This document shows, in pieces, positions 34,889 through 42,645 of a stretch of DNA of 64,000 bases. A program made the translations under genes and the position numbers. Origin of the DNA: Lysinibacillus sp. PLM2 (GTDB taxonomy: Bacteria; Bacillota; Bacilli; Bacillales_A; Planococcaceae); the NCBI GenBank assembly GCA_023168345.1, contig AP025689.1, positions 3,616,001-3,680,000 on the forward strand, read 5' to 3'. The notes beneath the pieces were generated by a model. The model was given only the letters and a program-made list of their open reading frames with translations. It was not told the origin of the DNA and made no database searches. The first letter of the stretch is position 1. Every line of letters begins with the position of its first letter.

Positions 34889-35413
34889 ATGGATTATGCA
34901 ATCGATTTTCCTCATTCAGCAATTTCATTTACGGTAAAACATATGGGTATTGCAAATGTTAATGGTGTTTTTGGTTCTTATTCAGCCATCATTAAAACTC
35001 CGTCTATTGAAAGCTTAGAAGAAGTATTTATATCTTTTGATATCGATGTTCCGAGTTTATCGACAAGTAATCAAAGTCGCGATAAGCATTTAATCTCTGC
35101 GGACTTTTTTGATGCAGACCGTTTTCCAAAAATAAAATTTACCTCATCACAAATTGAAAGATTAACAGCCTCTGCGTTTAACCTTATTGGGAATTTGACA
35201 ATAAAAGGTGTAACAAAACCTATAACTTTTATTGTTGAATACACTGGACAAGTTAAGAATCCTTGGGGGCAGGATACTTATGGTTTTACCGCTAATACAT
35301 CAATAAATCGGTATGATTTTAATTTACGGTATAATAAAATTTTAGAATCGGGCATCTTTTTAATCGGTGAAAATGTAGACGTTTGCATCGATTTGGAAAT
35401 TTACCCTCTATAG
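34889..35413 (+). CDS. YceI-family lipid-binding protein
   Basis: This 174-residue beta-barrel protein has the YceI/lipocalin-like pattern (DFPHSAISFTVKHMGIANVNGVFG, SRDKHLISADFFDADRFPKIKFTS, LTIKGVTKPITF, GFTANTSINRYDFNL). Family members bind isoprenoid or other long-chain lipids. There is no signal peptide, so this one is cytoplasmic. GGAGGT lies 9 bases before the ATG. It is divergent from an HxlR regulator and ends in a terminator that carries a small inserted palindrome. Confidence 0.92.
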   Translation: MDYAIDFPHSAISFTVKHMGIANVNGVFGSYSAIIKTPSIESLEEVFISFDIDVPSLSTSNQSRDKHLISADFFDADRFPKIKFTSSQIERLTASAFNLIGNLTIKGVTKPITFIVEYTGQVKNPWGQDTYGFTANTSINRYDFNLRYNKILESGIFLIGENVDVCIDLEIYPL

Positions 35414-35517
35414 GGTTTATCTACAATTTATGAGAAATGTCATAAAAATATTCATTTCGACATTTATATTCCTACATACATAACACCTTGTATCTGTACA
35501 ATACATAAAAACAAAAT

Positions 35518-35609
35518 AAAATCCCCCATGGAAATAAACTCTTCCCCAATGGTTAGACGCCATCTAACCATTGGAGGTGCAGTTCAAAATGTTTCATGGG
35601 GGATTTTTT
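35518..35609. terminator. Terminator shared by yceI-type and dsbA-type genes, interrupted by a 52-bp palindrome
   Basis: The outer stem AAATCCCCCATG/CATGGGGGATTT with T-tracts on both strands is a bidirectional terminator. Its loop (GAAA...TGTTT) is interrupted at 35535-35586 by a 52-bp inverted repeat. Removing that repeat and one AAA leaves a compact hairpin with loop GAAATGTTT. Confidence 0.8.
35535..35586. mobile_element. 52-bp MITE-like palindrome with IS150-type ends
   Basis: Two abutting inverted repeats: one end reads TGAACTGCACCTCCAATGG inward, the other TAAACTCTTCCCCAATGG, and both continue GTTAGA toward the centre. The flanks are AAA at 35532-35534 and AAA at 35587-35589, a 3-bp duplication typical of IS3/IS150-group insertion, and TG-ACTGCACC resembles IS150 terminal repeats. 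It has no coding capacity. I read it as a miniature or internally deleted IS end pair; an origin as a structured RNA element is the alternative. Confidence 0.55.
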
Positions 35610-35611
35610 AG

Positions 35612-36319
35612 TTAAAAATCACAATGATCATCTGTACAAATAGCTCCATTATCATTGCCAACTATTTTTAACTTTGGCTTTAAACCAGCCTCACTAGCTA
35701 CCTTTTCAATCGTTTTTTCAAATAATGGTTGAGGTTGTGCACCTGAAATTCCGTATTTATTATCAAATACAAAAAATGGTACTCCTCTTACACCTAGTGT
35801 TTGTGCTTCTATAATATCCTGCTCTACTTCTTTAGCGTACTGTTCTCCATCTAATACAATAGTTGCTTCCTTCGTATCTAAACCGAGCTCTTCAACTAGT
35901 TTTAGTAACACTTCTCGTTTACCAATTGACTGACCCTCTGAAAAATATGCCTGTAAAAGACGTTCGCTCATTTCAGAACCTTTCCCTTTTGTGTCTGCCC
36001 ACTTAGCTAGTCGATGTGCCGCTACTGTATTTGCTGTTTTCATAATATCAAAATTGTACTCGAGGCCTACCTCTTTCGCACGACTCGCAACGCTTTTAGT
36101 CATATTTTTAGCTTCATCTACGGATACTCTAAATTTTTTTGCTAACGAAGAATATACGGACTCATCCGCATCTATTGGTGTCGTTGGATCTAATAAAAAA
36201 CTTTTATACTCAACTTCAATTTGACCTTCATAACCTGTATCTTTTAATGCCTTTTCTAATTGACGTTTTCCAATATAACAAAAAGGACAAACGTAATCTG
36301 ACCAAACTTCTACTTTCAT
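35612..36319 (-). CDS. DsbA-family oxidoreductase (FrnE-like)
   Basis: This 235-residue thioredoxin-fold protein has the active-site CPFC near the N-terminus (SDYVCPFCYIGKRQLEKAL), a helical insertion, and the cis-Pro loop GVRGVPFFVFDNKYGISGAQP. It lacks a signal peptide, so it is a cytoplasmic FrnE/YwbO-like member, perhaps linked to thiol or oxidative stress. Two extra cysteines close the protein (ICTDDHCDF). AAGGAG lies just before the ATG. Convergent with the yceI-family gene. Confidence 0.9.
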   Translation of the reverse strand: MKVEVWSDYVCPFCYIGKRQLEKALKDTGYEGQIEVEYKSFLLDPTTPIDADESVYSSLAKKFRVSVDEAKNMTKSVASRAKEVGLEYNFDIMKTANTVAAHRLAKWADTKGKGSEMSERLLQAYFSEGQSIGKREVLLKLVEELGLDTKEATIVLDGEQYAKEVEQDIIEAQTLGVRGVPFFVFDNKYGISGAQPQPLFEKTIEKVASEAGLKPKLKIVGNDNGAICTDDHCDF

Positions 36320-36536
36320 GTCACTTCTCCTTTTTTTCTTATTCTACGGAATTAACTTACCTTAGTTCAATAAAAGTGCTCATCTAAATATATTAATCCT
36401 ACTAAAAATAGTTTTGAGCTGTCATATAATTCAATATCCCTTACTGATAAAAGTTCATCTCTTAATACACAACACTGAATAATGTAATCAACATTTTCCA
36501 ATACTTCTAAAAAGAAATTATTATTGGAGGCAATTT

Positions 36537-37928
36537 ATGCAAAACTCTCTTTGGCTAAGTGGAATCGAACCCTTATCTTTAAATAAACTATCTACTTCTC
36601 TCAATTGTGATGTTTGTATCGTAGGTGGAGGATTAACAGGTGTCTATACTGCCTACTTACTAGCAAAGAAAGGTGTCAATGTGGTGCTTCTTGAAGCAAA
36701 TTCCTCCGTAGCTATTGCTACAACAGGTCACTCCACTGGTAAATTAACACCTCAGCATGATGCGATTTTTGCAAAATTATTAAAATCATTTTCTAAAGAA
36801 GAAGCAAAAACCTACTTTGATGCTAACCAAAATGCAATTAATTCCGCATTACAGAATATAAATAGTGATATCTATCAAAAAGTAGATTCCTATTTATATT
36901 CAACTACTGAACAAGGAAGGCAGAAACTTCAAGATGAGCTTGAAGCTTATAAAGCACTTAAGATTCCAGGGTTTGAAACAGTGGAAACGGAGCTTCCTTT
37001 AGATATTAACAGTGCAATTAAAATCGAAAATACTTTCCAAATTCACCCTACGAATTTCGCCTTACATTTTGCAAAACTTGCGTTAAAAGAAGGCGCAAAT
37101 CTTTATTCAAATACCAGAGTCACAAAAGTAGTGCCAGACAATAATACTATTTATACAGAAGATGAGCTTGAAGTATCATTTAATCATCTTGTACTTGCAA
37201 CACATTATCCTATTGAAGCCATTAAAGGTCTGCAAATTGCTAAATTATCGATTGAACGATCTTATTTAACTGCAACTAAAAATACTGATTTATTTAAGGG
37301 ACAATATTTATCTGTTGATAGTCCTTCTAGAACAATCCGCACTGCACTTATTAACAATCAGCCTTATTTTATCTATGGTGGTAGTTCTCATAAGGCAGGT
37401 ACTGTTGAAGATACACAATTGTATTATGAAACGTTAGAAAATGAGGTCATGTCAAAATTTGACTTGCCTAAACCTGAATTTTATTGGAGTGCTCAAGATC
37501 CGGATACCGCTGACTCGATACCTTATGTTGGACCAATTACCGCAAATGAATCGAATATCTATATTGCAACAGGTTATCGCAAGTGGGGATTATCGAATTC
37601 CCTTGTTGCTGGTGAAATCATTTCAAGTGCAATTACAAAGGTAAAACACCCAGCAGAAGAGATTTATCATCCATCCCGAAATCAATTTGGTATTACTATG
37701 TTACGTATGTTCAATTTAATTGGATTTATGACATCCAATTTAGCTGAAGGGTATTTAACTAGAATGGATGCACCTAAATGTACTCATTTGGGTTGTAAAA
37801 CAAGATGGAATGAAGGGGATGAAACATGGGATTGTCCATGTCATGGATCAAGATTCGATAAAAATGGAAATGTTATCGAGGGACCTGCAGTATATCCATT
37901 AGATTTGAATCGAGTAGAGGGAAAATAA
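36537..37928 (+). CDS. FAD-dependent oxidoreductase with C-terminal Rieske domain (YhfW-like)
   Basis: This 463-residue protein has an N-terminal DAO-type FAD domain ([23 protein letters not shown], dinucleotide fold; [14 protein letters not shown]) and a C-terminal Rieske [2Fe-2S] domain (CTHLGC and CPCHGSRF). Reactions of the YhfW group are not established. GGAGG lies 6 bases before the ATG. The last codons after PLDL (Asn-Arg-Val-Glu-Gly-Lys, stop) lie within the 3' end of the group II intron inserted at 37909. The reconstructed uninterrupted gene would end PLDLK-stop. The function is probably unaffected, because the change is beyond the Rieske fold. Confidence 0.93.
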   Translation: MQNSLWLSGIEPLSLNKLSTSLNCDVCIVGGGLTGVYTAYLLAKKGVNVVLLEANSSVAIATTGHSTGKLTPQHDAIFAKLLKSFSKEEAKTYFDANQNAINSALQNINSDIYQKVDSYLYSTTEQGRQKLQDELEAYKALKIPGFETVETELPLDINSAIKIENTFQIHPTNFALHFAKLALKEGANLYSNTRVTKVVPDNNTIYTEDELEVSFNHLVLATHYPIEAIKGLQIAKLSIERSYLTATKNTDLFKGQYLSVDSPSRTIRTALINNQPYFIYGGSSHKAGTVEDTQLYYETLENEVMSKFDLPKPEFYWSAQDPDTADSIPYVGPITANESNIYIATGYRKWGLSNSLVAGEIISSAITKVKHPAEEIYHPSRNQFGITMLRMFNLIGFMTSNLAEGYLTRMDAPKCTHLGCKTRWNEGDETWDCPCHGSRFDKNGNVIEGPAVYPLDLNRVEGK

Positions 37929-37986
37929 GTTAACTAATTTTCGCCCCTCTCACAACACCGTACGTACGGATCTCGTATACGGCGTT
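37909..37986 (-). ncRNA. Intron domains V and VI
   Basis: Domain V spans 37953-37986 (AACGCCGTA paired with TACGGTGTT, CGC triad). Domain VI follows to 37909 with GAGAGGG, GAAAAT, AGT arms pairing back through ATTTTC and CCCTCT, then the branch-point-like A and the 3' end CTCGAT. These two helices fix the 3' boundary of the intron and overlap the last codons of the FAD/Rieske gene on the other strand. Confidence 0.85.
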
Positions 37987-38050
37987 TCAATTCATATTAC
38001 AGTGTGTACTTTTAAGTAACGTTGTAGAGCAGAGGGTATTCCCCTCTGCT

Positions 38051-39289
38051 CTAGCCTTTATTTGAAATTGCTCTTTGAACAACTTTAGATAATCCGATAA
38101 ATCGATAACCTTTCCTACAGAATGTTAAGCCCTTGGCTTCTTCTTCGGGTATCCCCAATTGGATTAGTGACCTTATCTGTTTTCTTGGTACCTTCCACTG
38201 TTTCCAAATGATTACTCTTATTCTTGAGCGTAGTTTCTTATCAATTTCACGCATAGCCGTTTTCATGTTTGCAGTTCTAAAGTAATTTACCCAACCAAAT
38301 ATTACTTGTTTTAGTTTCAATATTCGGTAGTCTAACGGAATGCTCCAGTTTCGCTTTGTTAGTTGTCGAAGTTTCCTTTTAAATTTCTGTACTGAGATTG
38401 TATGTGGTCGAACTTGATATTTCTTGTCTTTTGAATCGTAGTAATATCCAAACCCCAGGAATTTTAAGTCTTTTGGACGAGCGATTTTACTCTTTTCTGC
38501 ATTGACTATCAGCCCTAATTTCTTTTCTATAAACTTCACGACTGATTCCATCACTCTATTTGCAGCTTTCTCACTCTTCACAAAGATAAGAGCGTCATCC
38601 GCATATCTCACGAAATGGAGTCCTCTACTTTCTAGTTCCTTGTCCAGTTCATTCAACATTATGTTACTTAATAGTGGACTGAGGTTTCCTCCTTGCGGAG
38701 TTCCAATCGGTGTTTCCTCATATTTACCCTTTACCAAGACCCCACTGACCAAGTATTTTCTAATTAAAGAAATGACATCTCCATCATCGATTGTATTGGA
38801 TATGATTCGCATGAGTTTATCATGGTTGACTGTGTCGAAAAATCTTTCAAGGTCAATGTCCACTATCCAATCGTATCCATCATTCAGAAATTCGAGACTT
38901 TTTATGATTGCCATCTCACAACTTCTATTTGGTCTAAAACCGTAACTGTATTCACTAAACTCTTTTTCAAATATCGGACTGAGTACTTGATGAATTGCCT
39001 GTTGAACCACCCTATCCACTACTGTTGGTATTCCCAGTTTGCGCATCTTTCCATTTTCTTTTGGGATTTCCACTCGTAAGGCAGCTTGTGGTTGGTATTT
39101 TCTAGTTCTGATGCGCTGACGTAGTTCATCCTTGTTCTCTTTCAGATACTGTTTAAGTTCATCAACCGTTATTCCATCGACCCCACTTGCACCTTTATTT
39201 CTATAGACACGTAAGTAGGCTTCATTCATATTTTGATTGCTTAGAATCTTTTCTAAAAGTTGCACACTCGTTTCTCCATTTCCTCTCAC
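38051..39289 (-). CDS. ltrA: Group II intron reverse transcriptase/maturase
   Basis: This 412-residue intron-encoded protein has the RT core (NKGASGVDGITVDEL, YSYGFRPNRSC, the GTPQGGNLSPLLSNI block, catalytic FVRYADD), then the X/maturase region (PLDYRILKLKQVIFGWVNYFR). There is no HNH endonuclease, as in bacterial class C proteins. The start is uncertain: this GTG at 39287-39289 is 12 bases after GGAGGT, while a GTG at 39263-39265 is 8 bases after ATGGAG and gives 404 residues. No internal stop or frameshift. Confidence 0.92.
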   Translation of the reverse strand: MRGNGETSVQLLEKILSNQNMNEAYLRVYRNKGASGVDGITVDELKQYLKENKDELRQRIRTRKYQPQAALRVEIPKENGKMRKLGIPTVVDRVVQQAIHQVLSPIFEKEFSEYSYGFRPNRSCEMAIIKSLEFLNDGYDWIVDIDLERFFDTVNHDKLMRIISNTIDDGDVISLIRKYLVSGVLVKGKYEETPIGTPQGGNLSPLLSNIMLNELDKELESRGLHFVRYADDALIFVKSEKAANRVMESVVKFIEKKLGLIVNAEKSKIARPKDLKFLGFGYYYDSKDKKYQVRPHTISVQKFKRKLRQLTKRNWSIPLDYRILKLKQVIFGWVNYFRTANMKTAMREIDKKLRSRIRVIIWKQWKVPRKQIRSLIQLGIPEEEAKGLTFCRKGYRFIGLSKVVQRAISNKG

Positions 39290-39774
39290 GTAGTAAGTAA
39301 TACCTCCATTTTGGTTATCATTTGAGATACGCTCATACTTTCACCATTAACACATTCGGAGTCCGTCGCTTACGCATTTGTGGTGTTGAAACACTATAAA
39401 TTGTTCGGCCCTTCATGACCAATGGTCATTACTATGGCTTCTGCTGACTTCTTGCGACTAACCGTTTTCGACTGTATTTTTTATACATCCGCAAGACCTC
39501 CCAGGGTAAGACAACTATCTTTCCTCTTTTACTCGCCTGATTTACCCTACAAAGTTACGCACATCTTTTGGACTTTGACTTGTATTGGAGCCTTATCCCT
39601 TTGTAGAGCCTTGGTATCAGATTTCTGTTCGTCGAGCCAAGATTTTATTCCACGCTTCCTCCAGCCCTTATCTCACGATAAGTACCTTGCGCTTCCTTAG
39701 TGGTTGGTCGATGTGTACCCCCACAGTGGACTTTCACCACCTAGATAGTTGCCATGCCTGGCACACAATAAAAA
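39290..39774 (-). other. Intron domain I region, non-coding
   Basis: About 480 bp upstream of the maturase frame hold the 5' intron RNA (GTGTGCCAGGCATGGC, then a GGTGAAAGTCC motif common near the start of bacterial group II introns). Open frames seen here on either strand have no ribosome sites and are taken as chance. The last bases (39767-39774) are the T-tract of the ppaC terminator. Confidence 0.75.
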
Positions 39775-39798
39775 AGGTGTCGCCTTAAAGCGACACCT
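39775..39798 (-). repeat. Left target duplication of IS copy 2 (ppaC terminator hairpin with T-tract)
   Basis: 24-bp sequence with a perfect 9-bp stem AGGTGTCGC/GCGACACCT around CTTAAA, repeated exactly at 41537-41560. On the minus strand this copy is followed by TTTTTATT and then the intron, so it carries the original T-tract of the ppaC terminator. Confidence 0.92.
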
Positions 39799-39800
39799 CA

Positions 39801-39846
39801 GACTGTAGACAAACTCAAAAATTTGAGATTGTCTACAGTCTTTTTT
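39801..39846 (+). terminator. Left-end hairpin/terminator of IS copy 2
   Basis: Stem GACTGTAGACAA with its complement TTGTCTACAGTC, extended by CTCAAA/TTTGAG, followed by TTTTTT. It would end transcripts coming from the FAD/Rieske gene before they reach the transposase. Confidence 0.85.
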
Positions 39847-39873
39847 CTATTTACAATACATATTAAGAAATCG

Positions 39874-40001
39874 TCGATTTCCGTTACAGGCGCTACGCTT
39901 TCCACGGGCACGGCCTCAGCCTTCTCCCTCGCTACGCTCAGTCCGGGTGCTTCGGCTCGTGCTGTTCCCGTAGGAGTCTTCGCGCCTTCCACTTCAATCG
40001 A
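39874..40001. repeat. GC-rich palindromic repeat inside IS copy 2
   Basis: Second copy of the 128-bp GC-rich imperfect palindrome described for IS copy 1, at the same place relative to the left end and transposase. Confidence 0.7.
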
Positions 40002-40058
40002 CTTATATCGGCTAATGCAACAGTGTAACGCTTCTAATACTCTGAGGTGATGATAACC

Positions 40059-41408
40059 ATGATGACGAAAAATCAAATCAATGAACGTGAACAGTTTGAA
40101 ATTCTAACTATTGAACAACTTGTACCAAAGGACCATCTGGTCCGTAAACTAGATGCTGCAATTGATTTTAAATTTATCTATCCATTAGTTGAACATCTAT
40201 ACTCCACTGTTGGAAGACCAAGTATTGATCCTGTTGTTCTATTTAAAATGACGTTTATTCAATATACATTCGGCATTCGTTCAATGCGCCAAACGATTAA
40301 AGAGATTGAAACGAATATGGCTTATCGTTGGTTCCTAGGATTCGGCTTTCATACAGAAGTTCCACATTTTTCAACCTTCGGTAAGAACTATGAACGTCGC
40401 TTTCAAGATACCGATATCTTTGAACAGATTTTTTACCGTATCTTAAAAGAGATTATGGACTGTGGTTTCTTATCAGAAGACCATGTTTTTATTGATTCTA
40501 CACATGTAAAGGCAAGTGCTAATAAACGGAAGTATGATAAGAAACTTGTACGAAAAGAAACACGTGCTTATGAAGCGAAGCTTCAAGAAGAACTGAATAT
40601 CGATCGTGAGGAAAACGGAAAAAAGCCCTTTCCACCGGAAAAATTTGAAAATGACGAAATGAAAGAAATCAAAGAAAGTACTACCGATCCTGAAAGTGGT
40701 TACTATGTAAAAGATGAACGTACGAAACAGTTTGCGTATTCTTTTCATACAGCGACAGATGAAAGAGGATTTGTATTAGGCTCTATTGTCACTCCGGGGA
40801 ATATACACGATAGTCATATGCTCCAGCCTTTAGTAGAAAAGATTATTGAACATGTCGGAAAGCCTGTAGCTGTGGTAGCCGATGCTGCTTATAAAACACC
40901 TGCGATTGCGAACTTTCTATTAGAGAATCAAATGTTACCTGTATTACCGTACACCCGCCCAAAAACAAAAGAAGGTTTCTTCCGTAAGCATGAGTTTGTT
41001 TATGATGAGTATCTTAATGCCTATATCTGCCCAAATAATCAGCTACTAAAGTACACTACGACAACTAAGGAAGGTTATCGCCAATACAAATCCAATCCAA
41101 CGGTTTGTACGAATTGTCCTTTCATATCACAATGTACAGAAAATAAGAATCATATAAAGCTGATTCAACGACACATTTGGGAAGGGTACTTAGAGGAAAC
41201 GGAACATCTGCGTCATCATTTTGAAGTAAAAAAGATATATGCAAAACGCAAAGAAACAATTGAACGTGTCTTTGCCGATGCTAAAGAAAAGCATGGTATG
41301 CGTTGGACAACCCTACGGGGCTTAAAAAAATTGTCCATGCAGGCGATGCTTACTTTTGCTGCTATAAATTTAAAAAAGCTTGCCACTTGGACATGGAAAG
41401 CTGCATAA
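40059..41408 (+). CDS. IS1182-family DDE transposase, copy 2
   Basis: This 449-residue transposase is the same as copy 1 apart from a few residues (Ile-Leu at 15-16, Lys at 392). Asp146, Asp275 and Glu402 are kept. GAGGTG at 40044-40049 is 9 bases before the ATG chosen; the upstream GTG at 40047 and ATG at 40050 overlap or touch that site. Intact, so potentially able to move both copies. Confidence 0.94.
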   Translation: MMTKNQINEREQFEILTIEQLVPKDHLVRKLDAAIDFKFIYPLVEHLYSTVGRPSIDPVVLFKMTFIQYTFGIRSMRQTIKEIETNMAYRWFLGFGFHTEVPHFSTFGKNYERRFQDTDIFEQIFYRILKEIMDCGFLSEDHVFIDSTHVKASANKRKYDKKLVRKETRAYEAKLQEELNIDREENGKKPFPPEKFENDEMKEIKESTTDPESGYYVKDERTKQFAYSFHTATDERGFVLGSIVTPGNIHDSHMLQPLVEKIIEHVGKPVAVVADAAYKTPAIANFLLENQMLPVLPYTRPKTKEGFFRKHEFVYDEYLNAYICPNNQLLKYTTTTKEGYRQYKSNPTVCTNCPFISQCTENKNHIKLIQRHIWEGYLEETEHLRHHFEVKKIYAKRKETIERVFADAKEKHGMRWTTLRGLKKLSMQAMLTFAAINLKKLATWTWKAA

Positions 41409-41479
41409 AACGAGATGAAAGCGTCTCATCGAGACGATTAATACCCGAAATCTGGTAATAATTTATACCTAAACGATTT

Positions 41480-41527
41480 TAAAAAGACAAAATACCTCGA
41501 GAGATGCAACTCTCGAGGTATTTTGTC
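41480..41527 (-). terminator. Right-end hairpin/terminator of IS copy 2
   Basis: The same 18-bp perfect stem as in copy 1, with a T-run pointing into the IS on the minus strand. It stands 10 bp from the ppaC-proximal hairpin and can stand in for the broken ppaC terminator. Confidence 0.85.
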
Positions 41528-41536
41528 AACACTCTG

Positions 41537-41560
41537 AGGTGTCGCCTTAAAGCGACACCT
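41537..41560 (-). repeat. Right target duplication of IS copy 2, lacking T-tract
   Basis: Exact 24-bp copy of 39775-39798, 5 bp from the ppaC stop codon. On the minus strand it is followed by CAGAGTG of the IS, so the hairpin remains but the T-tract is gone. Confidence 0.92.
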
Positions 41561-41565
41561 TTGTA

Positions 41566-42492
41566 TTATTTTAAAGCGTCTGTTAGCACTGGTACAACTT
41601 GTTTTTTACGAGATACAACGCCCGGTAATTCAATTACATGATCATTTAATTCTTTTCCGAATGCTTTTGCGGCATCCTCTGAAGCACTACCTGCCACAAC
41701 AACGACCGAATCATTATTTAAAATGTCCGTTACAATGAAGAAATATAAATTCAAACCATTTTCTTCAACTTTATTATTTAGAAGAGTTATTAATTCTTCT
41801 TTGCGATTTAAAACATCGTTTACATCTACCGCATTTACTTGAGCAACGACAGATTTAACAGTACCAAATGTAAATTCTTTCGCATCTAAAGAAAGTAAAT
41901 CTTCTAATGCTTTATCAGAAAGATCTGCACCTGCTTTAAGCATAGCTAAGCCATACTCTTCTGCATTAACGCCAGCCTTTTCAGCGAGTTCATTTCCTGC
42001 TTGAATATCTTGCTCAGTACATGTTGGAGATTTGAATAATAACGTATCAGACACAATTGCTGAGAACATTAGTCCCGCAATATTCGCAGGGATTTCTACA
42101 TTATTTTCTTTAAATAGTTTATTTAAAATCGTCGCAGTACATCCAACCGGCTCTGCACGGAAAAATAGTGGATCTGATGTTTCAAAGTTAGCAATTCGAT
42201 GGTGATCGATTACTTCTGTTACTTTTACTTCTTCAATACCATTTGCAGATTGTTGACGTTCATTATGGTCAACCAAAATTACTTCTTTTGCTTCATTAGC
42301 AACATTATCGATTAATCTTGGAGCTTCAAAACCAAATTTATTTAATGCAAATTGTGTTTCACTATTCACTTCACCTAAACGTACTGCTTCTGCATCAGTA
42401 CCAAGCTGCTGTTTTAAATACGCGTAAACTATTGCTGAAGTTATCGTATCTGTATCTGGATTTTTATGACCGAAAACTAATACTTTGCTCAT
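41566..42492 (-). CDS. ppaC: Manganese-dependent inorganic pyrophosphatase
   Basis: This 308-residue family II pyrophosphatase of the DHH superfamily hydrolyses pyrophosphate in the cytoplasm with Mn. The metal ligands are in [16 protein letters not shown] and [10 protein letters not shown] (DHH), with [10 protein letters not shown] further on, and the C-terminal DHHA2 domain ends [10 protein letters not shown], where the Arg-Lys pair binds substrate. GGAGG lies 10 bases before the ATG. Its terminator is split by IS copy 2. Confidence 0.96.
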   Translation of the reverse strand: MSKVLVFGHKNPDTDTITSAIVYAYLKQQLGTDAEAVRLGEVNSETQFALNKFGFEAPRLIDNVANEAKEVILVDHNERQQSANGIEEVKVTEVIDHHRIANFETSDPLFFRAEPVGCTATILNKLFKENNVEIPANIAGLMFSAIVSDTLLFKSPTCTEQDIQAGNELAEKAGVNAEEYGLAMLKAGADLSDKALEDLLSLDAKEFTFGTVKSVVAQVNAVDVNDVLNRKEELITLLNNKVEENGLNLYFFIVTDILNNDSVVVVAGSASEDAAKAFGKELNDHVIELPGVVSRKKQVVPVLTDALK

Positions 42493-42591
42493 TAATCGAA
42501 GTCCTCCTAATATTTGTTCATAATTCGAATTTATTTTAACACAACTATTTAGAAATTAGAAAAATTGAACTACATTGCCAATCCATATAAT

Positions 42592-42636
42592 AAAGCGCAT
42601 ACGTAAATGCCCCCGCAATTTACGTATACGCTTTTC
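42592..42636 (-). terminator. Probable terminator after the RpiR-type gene
   Basis: Stem AAAGCG-ATACGTAAAT with its complement (one bulge), loop of about 9 nt, and a T-containing tail on both strands. Confidence 0.7.
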
Positions 42637-42645
42637 TATTTAATA

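Larger units (their letters stand above)
37909..39766 (-). mobile_element. Group IIC intron with maturase
   Basis: This 1858-bp intron on the minus strand begins GTGTGCC (39766 downward), directly after the hairpin and TTTTTTATT of a terminator. It ends CTACTCGAT (37909). Domain V (37953-37986) has a CGC catalytic triad with the expected G-U pair; domain VI (37909-37952) has a stem closed by GAGAGGG/CCCTCT with a bulged A. Domain I lies at about 39290-39766. The maturase has no endonuclease domain, and insertion after a terminator is the known behaviour of group IIC introns. All parts appear intact. Confidence 0.9.
39799..41536 (+). mobile_element. IS1182-family insertion sequence, copy 2
   Basis: A second copy of the element at 17096-18833, in inverted orientation, with identical length (1738 bp) and the same ends (CAGACTGTAGACAAACT at 39799; the other end reads CAGAGTGTTGACAAAAT inward from 41536). 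The few differences are scattered substitutions, including the transposase changes. It lies in the hairpin of the ppaC terminator, antiparallel to ppaC, which is the same relation copy 1 has to the MFS gene. The transposase is intact. Confidence 0.93.

Noticed and set aside
39422-39788. Two open frames on the plus strand 5' of the maturase gene
   Set aside because: They lie in intron domain I RNA (antisense), one crosses the intron/IS junction, and neither has a ribosome site.
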